From positions 51,436,275-51,500,274 of the forward strand of contig NC_089979.1 of assembly GCF_036417845.1 (NCBI RefSeq): a stretch of DNA of 64,000 nucleotides, in the 5' to 3' direction. Made by a program: the position numbers and the translations under genes. The notes below the pieces were generated by a model, which saw only the letters and a list, made by a program, of their open reading frames with translations, was not told the DNA's origin and made no database searches. Origin of the DNA: Apteryx mantelli (taxonomy: Eukaryota > Chordata > Aves > Apterygiformes > Apterygidae). Of the stretch, positions 1 through 39,800 are shown piece by piece (the first letter of the stretch is position 1; every line of letters starts with the position of its first letter).

Positions 1-1664
1 AAAAACAGCAATGGGCATTTTAATTGACTTTCCTGCAAAGCGGTCACATACTGTGCTTCAGTCTGTATGTGCAAGTAAGTCTTTTGACAGACTGTAATCT
101 AGAAATTGCAAGGTCACTGCCGTTAGACTCCTTCTGAGTTTCTAGTGAAAGCAGCACACAGTTTCACTTCCATACTGGGTAAAGCAATGGAAACACAGTA
201 AGGCATACGCTTCTGAAGGCAAAGCTCAGGGCTGTCTGTCCAAGAAGCAGAACAAAACGAAGCAGGTAATTATTCTACAATAGCTCTCAGGCAGACACCT
301 TTACACCAAAGGGGAGGTGTTCAGTGAGGGAAACAGTTTATTTGGTCCTGATGGGCAACCAAAGGACTTGTTTGGTGTGATGGGGGCACCAAAATGGCAT
401 TCTACGCTGCGAATTAATTTTGGCCTCTTCTTCCACGTGGCAGCATTTAGTTTTGTGTACACTGCTGAGAACAAGAATAACTATTACCCATTAGCTTTCC
501 AAACAGACAGTCCTTAAAAGCTATGCACAATCTTGGGTTTTAAAAGGAGCCTTATAAGACAAAATTCAGTCCACGCTCTTCAGCGAGAGCAGATGGCAGT
601 GGGGACGGTCTCTTTTGGGCCATGTCCCACAGACTTGGCAATGAGTTGTTAGGTGCTTGTGACACTGATCTAAGTTAACCGTTCAGGGCTACTTCTTCCC
701 TGCCCAGAAGGAAAGAGATAACTTTAAGATGACAGAGTTAAAGGTGCTAACTTAACTGTTCTGTAATACTCATGGAAACAGTGCAACTACACTTTTTAAT
801 GCCAGGGAGCTGATACAGTTAGTTCCATATCCTCAATCTCTGAAAGCTGCAATTAAGACTGAAAGAATACCCAGCTCTGTGCCCCAGGAGATGTTGCACA
901 GATGCCCTGTCTGGGACTGGTCCACTGGCTAGGAGGAACAGAAAGAGATAAATGTTCTAGTTTCCGCATCCGTATTACACAAGATTTCAGAACCCTCTAT
1001 GACTAGAGATGGCTTAGGTAGATTAGCGTTTATTAATCAGTCTGTGTGTATATACCACTTGGCTTCAGCTTTTGAGTGTAAAAGAGTTGGCAATCTCTGA
1101 AGGGATTGCACTAGAAAAACAACTTGAATTTGTTTAGCCATCTAAATACAAATATCAATCAGAGATTTAGACAAGTATTAAAATATTCCCTCCTCTCTCA
1201 GTTTATGCTGTAGGTGGTAGACAAGTGTGATGTGATGGACTTAATTTACACTAGAAATTGTTGCTCTAATAGAGCCAATTGTGTTTGCGATATTATAAAT
1301 TGGTTCACTCTCACCTATGATCCTTAAATGATTTTTTCTCTTTGGAATTCATTTGGGAAGAAAATGCCATCTCTGTTTAGTCAGTTTTGCCATCCTTTAC
1401 CTTTTTCACAAGCATTGAAAGGTTCTTACATTTTTTTATTTGTAACTATGAAAACTATGCCCATTGTATCCTTTGTTTATGTGGAGTCCCTAGAAAATGT
1501 CAAAACTCAATCTATTCCTTTTAAGGATCATAATGCATAGTGCTGAATAAAACTTTGATTTATGACACCAAAATTAAAACACAGTATAACTTTAGGTGCT
1601 TTTGCTTTGATTAGCACTTACCAAATGCAAACTCCTGCACCTGTGATGAAATAATTCCATGGAA
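1..1664. other. Intergenic DNA upstream of NPC1, possible 3' end of a neighbouring gene
   Basis: No exon-like coding block is recognisable here. The stretch is ordinary AT-rich single-copy DNA with scattered short open frames of chance length. A canonical AATAAA lies at 1546-1551 on the + strand followed by T/A-rich sequence, which would fit a 3' UTR end. In human the next gene on this side of NPC1 is ANKRD29, transcribed in the same direction as NPC1, so this could be its 3' UTR. That is inference from synteny only. Confidence 0.4.
1546..1551 (+). terminator. Possible polyadenylation signal of an upstream + strand gene
   Basis: Canonical AATAAA preceded by TGCTG and followed within 20 bases by T-rich sequence. 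No coding exon is visible upstream inside the window, so the link to any gene is unproven. Confidence 0.25.
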
Positions 1665-2402
1665 AAGTATCATCTGGGCACTGACTGGATAGAAAGCAAT
1701 TTTGCAGAAAAGAACATGGTGGTCCTGCTGGAAAACACATTGAACAGGAGTCAGCAGTGTGCCCTTGTGACAGAGGTGGCCATTCTGGGTTGTAGCAGCA
1801 AGAGTGTAACCAGTAGGTCAAGGGATGTCATCATTCCTCCCTATTTGGCACTTGTGAAGTGCTGTGTCCAGCTTCGACACTTCCCAGTACAGGAAGGACA
1901 CTGACATGCTGGAGCAAGTCCAGCTTATGGCCACCGCGATGGCTGGGGGCGCTGGAGCACACGAGGGCAAGGCTGAGAAAGCTGGGTTTGTTCAGCCTTA
2001 AGCAGAAAGCTGGCTAAGGAGAGATCTTACTGCTCTCTACAACCACTTGATGGGAGGACACGGAGAAGATGGAGTCGCACTCTTCCCAGCAAGGCACCGT
2101 GATAGCACAGGAAGCAACAGACTCAAGCTGGAACATGGGAAAATCTCTTTAGATACAAGAAAAAATGGTTTACTCTGAGCGTGGTCAAATACTGCAACAG
2201 TTTGCCCTGAGAAGCTGTGAAATCTCCATCTCTGAAGCTATTCAAAATCCAACTGGAGAATTCCCTGAGCAATCTGATCTAACTGGATCTACTTTGAGTA
2301 GAAAGTTGGGCTAGATGACCTCCAGAGGTCCCTGCTGGGACCTCAGTCCAGCTGGGACCTTGGTCCTGTCAACCTAAATTAGCCTATGAATCTATAATAC
2401 CA
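1665..2402 (+). repeat. CR1 LINE fragment, 3' region, degenerate
   Basis: The text follows the CR1 3' consensus in order: the block TTGAACAGGAGTCAGCAGTG near 1740, TGTGTCCAGCTTC near 1863, CTGGAGCAAGTCCAGC near 1910, a TTGTTCAGCCTTAAG block near 1988, GAGAAGCTGTGAAATC near 2210 and the 3' signature CTAGATGACCTCCAGAGGTCC near 2312, ending with a TATGAATCTATAATACC tail. Orientation is sense on +. It is heavily diverged and 5' truncated, as most avian CR1 copies are, and holds no long reading frame. The upstream edge is approximate. Confidence 0.9.
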
Positions 2403-3370
2403 AGAGCAACTTACATTTTTGTCAACAGATGGCAATATCAGCCAAATCACATATTTTATTCCAGTTGTATCATGTGCACTAAACAGCCACAAAGGCAGGA
2501 AGGTGGTGGGGAAATCATAGAGAAACTGCGAATGTGTCACACCCTGCTTTTAGCGTGTTTCCTTTGAGACAGATTACAAACAGATTTAGCAGGCTGGAAC
2601 CTCTTTACTTCTAAATTTGTGATTACATCAGTCAGGTCACTCAACATCAGCACTTTATGAACAACAAACAAAATGCTGCAAGCCAAACTCCCCTGCATTA
2701 AAAAAACCCTGTGAAATCAACACCAAGAACTGTTTTCATTCCATGCAAACTTGTCGGGGAAGCTATTTTTACTCTCATTTTGTTGTAGCTGTACTGTAAT
2801 AGTACTTAGCCACATGGTCAAATACACATGGGATTGGGAGACTAATGCTTTAAAATCATGAATCGATAATTTTAAAGAAAAATTAAGAAGCTTTTGTCTA
2901 AGCCAGTATTTTTAAAACTACTTAGACATTTATAAGCTATATAATATTCCATACTCATAATATAAATTGCTAATATACTGCTGATACAACCTGCACAGAA
3001 TTTTTCATTCTGAAGAGGCCCAGCTTGCTCTACAAAAATTAACTCGGCATACGAAGCATTCGCTGAGCCTTCACTTGCTGTCGGAGCATGGAAACGGGCT
3101 GTCACAACTGCAGTTCCCAGGAAATGGCAGATCATAAGACCCTGGCAGATCACAAGACTCAACTAAAATAAGAAATTATGAGTAGATCAGTTATTAAACA
3201 GGCCCGGTCTGAGTTCCCAGCCTGAAGTTTTCTGTGGGCTTGTTGCTCTTCCCGGGACCTGCCTGCGCTGCTGCCAACACCAGGCCATGGGGAACAAGGT
3301 GCGTGGGCCAGCGCGGCTTTTCCAAGGCCGAGCGGTGTTTATTTTCACCGGCTACTGTGCCCACGCCACT
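2403..3370. other. Intergenic DNA between CR1 and the NPC1 CpG island
   Basis: No recognised gene or repeat. GC content rises from about 3,190 towards the island. A 96-codon minus-strand frame at 2872-3162 has no recognisable similarity and is of chance length. Confidence 0.5.
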
Positions 3371-3393
3371 CTCCTGCCTGCTTCACGGTTGCG

Positions 3394-3403
3394 GTCACGT
3401 GGC
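3394..3403 (+). promoter_or_regulatory. E-box close to the CLEAR (TFEB/TFE3) consensus
   Basis: GTCACGTGGC contains the CACGTG core at 3396-3401 and matches the CLEAR consensus GTCACGTGAC at 9 of 10 positions. It sits about 775 bases upstream of the NPC1 start codon at the edge of the CpG island. NPC1 is a lysosomal gene of the kind controlled by TFEB; binding here is inferred, and USF or MYC/MAX could also use such a site. Confidence 0.5.
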
Positions 3404-4175
3404 GCCGATCCCCCAGACAAAACTGGAGAACTTTATCGGGCCTCTTATCGCTATCTCCCAGCGTGGTTTCGCTCAGGAAAGGGAACAAGCGCACAGCTGC
3501 TCACTGCAGAGCTGCGGCCGTGAGACTGCCCGGGCCGGGATGAGCAGAGCTCTTCGCCAGCGCTGCACCTACGCGCAGGCCTCGCCGGCGCCCGCGCCGG
3601 GCCCCGGGCGCTGCGGGGCGGCTCAGCACGGAGGGCGACACGCCACCCTGTGCCACGATTTGGGGGGGGGAGAGGCGGGCCGCGGCCCTGAGCCCGCCTG
3701 TGCTCCCCCAGAGGGGCCGACTCCCCCCTCCCCCCCGCGGCAACGGCCGCGCGACCGTTGGGGGCGCTGCGCGCGCGCCAGGTGCCGGGTGCCGGGGGGG
3801 CGGGGGGAGGGGATCCCGGGCAGGGCGGACACCCCCCCCCGCGGCGCGAGGCGCGGCCGCGGCGTGGCGTGAGGCGCGGCGCCCGCCCCGCCCCGCCGCG
3901 GAGGGGAGGGGAGGAAGGGGAGCGGAGCGGGGCGGCGCCCAGGGGCGGGGCGGCGGCGGCGGGCGGCCCCCCGCCGCTCCTCGAAGGGGCCCGCCGCGGG
4001 GCGGGCGGCATCGCGCGGGCTGCCGAGCAGCGGCCCTTCCGGACCTGCGCGGGCGCCGCCGGCCGCCGCCGCTTTCCCCCCGCCTCGCCGCCGCCGGCCG
4101 CCTCCTTCCCCGCCGCCGCGTGCTCCGCTGGCAGCGGCGTCCCGGTGCTGCCGCTGCGTCCCCGCCCGCGCCGCC

Positions 4176-33167
<28,992 letters not shown>

Positions 33168-33640
33168 TCCTTTTAACAAAGTGTTCAGTGGATTGTGAAC
33201 TGTGGCTGAGACACAGCTCAGCCTAAACTGAAGTGCAGCAATGTTCTATGACTATTACACTGTAACCACCACTGCACAGATTCCTGCACAGATTCAACTA
33301 GAAGATATCAGCTGCAGCTTTGGACTTGGCTTTAAACTCAGGAAATGCTGCATGTGGCTCACATAACAGTATTACCAAAACTAGATGCATTAACGAGACT
33401 ACTAAAACACTTCCCTCTTCAAGAGGCTGCATCTTTCTTCTAGAAACCTAAAACAGCTGCACTGCAAGTTGAATAGCTTTTTTTGTCAACGAAACTGAGG
33501 TGATGTGTACAAGAATGGACTGCTGTACCACTGACACTAATTTTAAATGCAGGTCAATGCAATTTTTGTCTCTTTTTAGGGGGAAGCCATCACAAGTTGT
33601 AATATTTTTAGTACTATTTGCCAAAATGTCTTGTATATAC

Positions 33641-33646
33641 TTTATT
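33641..33646 (-). terminator. RMC1: Probable RMC1 polyadenylation signal
   Basis: TTTATT on the + strand reads AATAAA on the - strand, 78 bases past the RMC1 stop codon. It lies inside the NPC1 3' UTR. Confidence 0.65.
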
Positions 33647-33686
33647 ATAAAATAGCAATTTTGTAGTTCAAAATCTACTCAAATGC

Positions 33687-33692
33687 AATAAA
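33687..33692 (+). terminator. NPC1: Probable NPC1 polyadenylation signal
   Basis: Canonical AATAAA about 520 bases past the NPC1 stop codon, followed by GT-rich sequence (TTTCAGTGG, GTTGTGGG). It lies 32 bases before the RMC1 stop codon on the opposite strand. Confidence 0.75.
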
Positions 33693-33723
33693 TTAAGTTT
33701 ATACATTTCAGTGGAAGAGTATT

Positions 33724-33803
33724 TCAGAAAGTTGTGGGCTTCATGAGAGCTTGTTCTCCAAAAACTTGTTTAAAGAAGGTGACATGTTCTTCACAGTGCT
33801 CAC
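33724..33803 (-). CDS. RMC1: RMC1 exon 20: C terminus and stop
   Basis: 80 bases, GEHCEEHVTFFKQVFGEQAL then MKPTTF and TGA (33726-33724). Nearly identical to the remembered human C terminus. Confidence 0.96.
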
Positions 33804-36800
33804 CTAAGAGGGCAAAAGAAAAGTTAATATTAGCACTGAAATTAAGAGAACAAACTGTTCATGAGAAGCAAGATAATGTAGTTTCATTTATCTCAAATGC
33901 AAATACTAAATTTCATCTTTAATGCCTTGGAGCAGAGGAGTTGAATGACTTTTTAAAGCAGTGGAATACTGAGGTATCTCCAGTCCTGTGACAAGTAGTC
34001 TCATGGTGAAGCAGATATCTCATCTAGTTACTGTATCTAGCCAGCAAACTTGCATCCATGTGAGTTCTCTACTTCTCCAGATTTAAGACCACCAAATAGA
34101 ATTCTGAGTTTACAGACTGTCTGATTAATGGCATGTTTCTGGTGCAAATGGTTTAACTTGATTTTTTTTTTCTTAAGTGAGAGAAGTCTTAGCATACAGT
34201 AAGCCTAGAATTTTTGGAAAGTCTATGGAAATAGACAACTAAACTCAAAGGTTTTCTTTGACCCAATTCTTGGCTTCACTGAAAGCACTAATTGGAGATG
34301 ATGGTTTTGCCTAACCAAGCAATGCAAGTAACTGCAAGCCAAATGGGTTAGTCTAATCTGCAAGTTCCTGTGTCTGGCTCAAACTAGCTTTACTTCTGGG
34401 TGCAATATACTATGGGGTAAGCAAAGCTGACTTTGAAACTATGCTTCAAGGTGAATCTAAAATGCATCAAGAATTTTATTTTCACATACTGCCTCCACTG
34501 GAGTAGAAGTGAAAGGTCTTAATTCAGTTGTGCAAACTGAATTATCTGGGCTTAATTCTCTACTCAATACTTACCTGGTGTGAAACTAGGGTTTCCTCGT
34601 AACCGCTGATTTCTTTGTTCAAAGAATCTGAATATAGTATAGAAAAGCATGTCATCATCTGCCTGTTTTGCTGCATCAAGGAATTTGCGGGCCGAAATAC
34701 TGTCATGTCCTCCAATACCTCTGATGAATCTCAAGGCAGCCAGAACTTGGTGCTTGGACAACAGAACTTCCACTATTTCATCATTTGCTGTGGAAAGCCT
34801 CTGAAATTAATCACAGCTGTAAGACAATGCTTCTAATAATTTAAATGCTAGGTAGTCACTTCAAGCTTGATCAGGTAAGCTGTTTGATATGTCTAACCCA
34901 CATGTGACATGGAGTTACTAGTCTGAAATGCTTACTTTTAACATATCCAGAGAGAGCTGATGTGCAGGAGGGTAAATGCTTTCCAGGGACAGTAGTAGAC
35001 AAGCCTAGGGCAAAAGCAGAAACAACCTTCAAATTCTGACAACTTCCCACCTCCATCAACAGTTTAATGAGGCAGCTCATCTTACATACCAAAGGCTTTG
35101 AGTCACTGAGCACATGGTACTGCAGAAACTGATGGAGCATGTAGAACAAGTTGTGTTGAACAAGGGTTTTGATGACCAGCTCATACAAGTAGTGCTGTGA
35201 ATGCAGGAAGACCATCAAAGGTATGTCTCAATACCAGATCTTTTAGATCTAGAAGGTAGTACTGCATATGATTTAAACACTGTTCCTGTACTAATCTTCT
35301 CTCCTGAAGTAAAGACAACTAAAACTAAAGTATTTTGCATTATGTATGCAAAGGTTTGGGGTTTCCCAGCATCAAGTTCTGTTGGTTCTAAAGTTGTAGT
35401 ATCAGGTCTAAGCTATTCCTACCTGAACAAGACTGGTCTGAGATATCATGTAATTTCATGGAGTGAGGTGATGTAGTTGGTACTTCATGCATGTAAAAGT
35501 GCTTTACCTGAACAGCAATCTGGAATTGGTTAAGAGAGCGAATGTATTCCATCAGGACTGCTATAGTGAACTTATGAGGTGCTTCCTGGACAAGAAAAAA
35601 GCGTTAGGTGGAACTTGCAGGGCTTCCCCTGAAAATTACAAGTCTATCCTATGAGGATGGTAACTGAGGTCATAATCCTGACAGGAATGATGCCTCCTGC
35701 AGGCTATGCCAAATGATCAACTTAAGGTTGCTGCTAAAACTACTGCTAAACCAGCACTTAAAATTAACTTACCTTCTTCTCTGTAAATACAGATAAAACA
35801 TGGGTGTACATGTCAGATTGGTCAATAACAGCTTGAGTGCGTACAGGGCGTTTCAGGGGTGGATTATTTCTACTCTGGCCTGCTTCCACCACCTACAAGA
35901 GGAAAGCATTGTTAAAAGAACACTTTAGTGTTGAATAGTACAGGTTTTAATAAAGTCTCACTTATACAGAGGCTAGCTTGTACTATCCTACATTAGGAAC
36001 ATAGTTATAAACTTGCTTGTTACTGAGCAAATCCACATCTGTGGTCATGAATACTGGATGCACTCTCCTCATGGAGTGTGGACTTTGTAGATTTTTTTTT
36101 AAGTTAATGTAGCTAACTATTATACCTCCAAGCCAGCAGCTAAGCAAACTTAGTGCAGGAGCCTGTGTAAACATAGTATATGGCTATACCACTACAGTTA
36201 GTGTTTGAACTTGCTAGCTTAGCTAACTCTACACAACAGATGCAGGACTGATGAATGGCAGTGAGGTATTGTGCCATACAGTCACTGGTCTGGAATTTCT
36301 TTGACAGTTAGGGATTGAGTTGCTTTTTTGAACTTCTACCTTGTTTCCTTCTCCAGTACTAGAGTATGCTGCTTGTCACATTGGAGATAAGCTATGCAGC
36401 CTCTGCCACAGCAGACTGATGAACAGTTGTCTTGCAAATGGGGGGAACCTACTGCACTGTGCAGAGCAGGTTACTCTAAGTTTGAAGCAGCCAGGGACTG
36501 ATTAATCTTGTGGTAAACCTGACTTTCCTGAGTAGAAAGGAGCAGCTATTTTGCTTCTACCATGATGCAATCAAACTGAAATGGTGTTACCCTAACTTTG
36601 TAAGCTTCTGTAGTTAACAGGGTTTACCATAGTATAGCTCTGCTCAGCTTCCAAGTACTTCTTATATTCATGATTCAGTTTGTCAAAAACAGTTGCAATC
36701 ACAGACAGCGATCCCCTTCCTGGCTCACTGAGCACTGAAAAGAAAAAACTATGAATAAACTCCTAGAGAAAATAAACCTGTAGGTTTGAAGCTACCTTTT

Positions 36801-39800
36801 CTGGAAGGTGATCTCTACACCAACTTTTATTCTAAGCTTTAAAAGAAACATCTTTTCAGCCATGTCAGATTCCTTTTGAATTAAAGGGAGTGTGTGGGGA
36901 GGGAGGGGAGCTGAACTTTTTCATGCTGTTAAGAATTCCTTTCAGAACAATGACTGAGTACTCTAGGCTTCTGCTCTTCTAGAAGACAAAACTAGCTTCA
37001 GAAGTGATCTTGGATCTGAATAAGAGTCCAGCTAACAGGTGCAAGTACTGATTGAATAAGCAATATTTCATTTTCAAGGTATACCAGTAAAGCCCTTTTA
37101 AAAAAAAAAACACTTTCTCTTCTTTGAGAGAGAACTTACTTTGAGAGCATACAGACAGGATAACCATTTTGCATTCTCTCCTCTGGAGAAGGAAATCCAT
37201 TAGTTTTCCTTTATCTGGCAAGAGGTTAACTACAGGCTCAAGTTTCACCTGAAGATTCCAGAGGTAGCCTTGATTTAAAGGAGTAAAACACCAAATGAGT
37301 TTACTTGAATAGTATAATCTAGATAGCCAGACTTCTCACTGTAAGAAGTGAAGTACCTTCCTAACTATGCTTTAGAACTGTATGACTATATCCTTACAAC
37401 ATCTGGGGGTAATACTCTATCACTGCCAAGCCCATTCAGCTTTCTGGGTACAGCTGTTTAGTCACTGTTAAGCTGCTTTGTATGCTAAAGGTGTAAAGGA
37501 GCCTGTACCTCTCACTGAATATAGCAGGCTCTTTAAATAGCTTACCACTCACCTTCACTCGCACTGATGATAATATCAGGCTGAAAGACAATCCAAGAGG
37601 AAGAATCTAAATGTTAAAGTTTTAAAACCCATTTTAGTATTGATTCTAAACTGTAACCACTAAATTCATATTAATACAATATGCTGAAGCAGAGCCTGTT
37701 AATACCACTTATTTATGGTCACAGCCCTCTCATAGGGTCTTGAGTCATCTCCTCAGAAGTACATCTCATACTTCAGTTTCATGGTGCACACTCACTAATT
37801 CCACACCCAAGTCTCTAGTATAGTGCAGTAGGGTTTTCTTTCAACCTGTTGAATTCCCTCTTAACTACACAAGCAGTAAAGCCTCTCAGGCAGCATACTG
37901 TTTTACCTTAGAGATGTACATATGCATGATCAGCTGTAGCTGGAGATGTAAGGGGTTAGACTAACAAATACTTATTTTCTCTGTGCTTGGTACATAATGT
38001 GAGGCTTCAGAAAGAGTTCTATGTCTTAGAGTATTTAAAGGATACAGAGTTTACATGGAACAGGAGACTGACTTGTCACAGAGGCTGGACCTGCAGAAAA
38101 ATAAATATTAGGTAAAGAACAGTAGTACTCTGGGCACCTTTTTCACACTAACAAAATACAAGCCACAAGCTTAAACTGAAAAAACAGTGTGGATCACATG
38201 TCTAGCAATCCTACAGTATGCAGGCAGAAAGTTATACCCACTCACGTAGCTAGCTCACAGTATAAAAAACCTAACTGTGGGAAGGCAAAGTAAAATTCTT
38301 CAAAACATGGTAGGTTTTGCTTTTTATACAAGTGAAATCATGTATGTTGAAGTATTCCATCTCTAAAGCTGTAATTTTAAATGCATAAATTTTGTTATAT
38401 TTACATAATCACTTCAGCTCCTTAAAAAGCAAAACAGCTTTGTATGTCCTGCTGCTAACCTTAAGATTAATATTAACCTCTTCACACAGACTTATTCTTC
38501 TTTTCCATTAGTGACTTCAAAATTGAGATGTTAAAGAAAGACCTTTAAGATGCAGTCATTTCCCACTGAAGGGTCTCTTTCTTTACTGCAGTGACACCAG
38601 TTTCCCATGTGCTAGTAGAACTATGCTCAGGTGATTTCTCTTACTCCTAACTTGCACTGCACAAGTACCTTCAAGCTATCTGCTATACCTTTAGCAAAGT
38701 GTGGCAGATGCTAAGTCACACAAGAGAGTAAGGCAGATACTTGTAAAAAAAGTGCTTTTGAGCAAGGTTCATGCCCCCACTAGCTTTTATAGCTGTGGCA
38801 AATTTGGAAAATAAAGACTAAATAAGTAGACTGTAAAACTGTGAAAGATCTTCACTGTAATGCTGCAAGGTACTAGGGGAAGTGCATATTTTGAAGAGCA
38901 ACTCTTCTGTAGTGGGCACAAATCTGGGACAAGAATTTGGGTACAATTCCTTGCTATTTTCTTTCCTCCCTCTCCTAAATATGTAAGAGGAGAGTATCTG
39001 TAACCAGCATCCTAAAGACCAAAGCACTGTAGTATACCAGCTATGAAATTCAGTAAACATATCAAGGTTGTTTATGCTGCAGTTCTACCTGCCACAGGTA
39101 TTTGGTAGGGTTGTATTGATCGAGGTGGAAGTACAAACTGATGGATGGTAGTAGTCCCATCAAATTCTCCTTTTAGCTTGATGTCAAATATAACTGAAGT
39201 CTGAAATGGAAAAGAGAAACTTTCCCTCAGTCTGGCAAACATGAATTAGCACTCATTTAGAGGTATTCAGGTTACTTTTCACATTTCATCTTATACTCTC
39301 CATTAAGTCATGTTGCATTCCTGGCTTAGTTTATGGATGCTGTAAAGTGAGGGAAATTGTGCAGCCTCCTGCAATACCCTCATTTCCCCATTCAGTTTTG
39401 TTAAACTCTGCTCACTAACAGTTGCAAAAGCCTTGCACAGTGGAAATTCACTTCAATTTTGGTGCTAATTAAATGAGACTGCTATTACTGATATCTACCC
39501 TATTCAGTCTATCTATCTGCTTTATCTATACAACCATGTTTATAGCCTGACCTAAACACTGGAGAATAAGAGCTCTGGGTTGAATGCTAACATGTAGAAT
39601 TAATGTGAATTATAACTGCAACATTAACTAATCATCCTAATGAGGTATGCTGACCCTGTTCTTGAAGCTGTCCAGCAGGAGATAATTCAGGAAACAAAAG
39701 CCTTTCGGCATGTTAAGATTCAAGTACCACTTCTAGCTTTTTCCACTGATTTAAGCCTTACTACTGAGACTACAGCTAAGCAAGTTTCACATATACTGAC

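Larger units (their letters stand above)
33168..33715 (+). other. NPC1: NPC1 3' UTR, overlapping the RMC1 3' end
   Basis: About 550 bases from the stop codon to just past AATAAA at 33687-33692. No reading frame or repeat. Its last part is shared, antisense, with the RMC1 3' UTR. The cleavage point is estimated. Confidence 0.75.

Noticed and set aside
434-439. CACGTG in the far upstream region (and another at 63608)
   Set aside because: Both lie outside promoter islands and more than 1 kb from any start codon, so they are not counted as CLEAR candidates.
2872-3162. 96-codon minus-strand frame upstream of NPC1
   Set aside because: No similarity recognised and no promoter or poly(A) context; within chance expectation.
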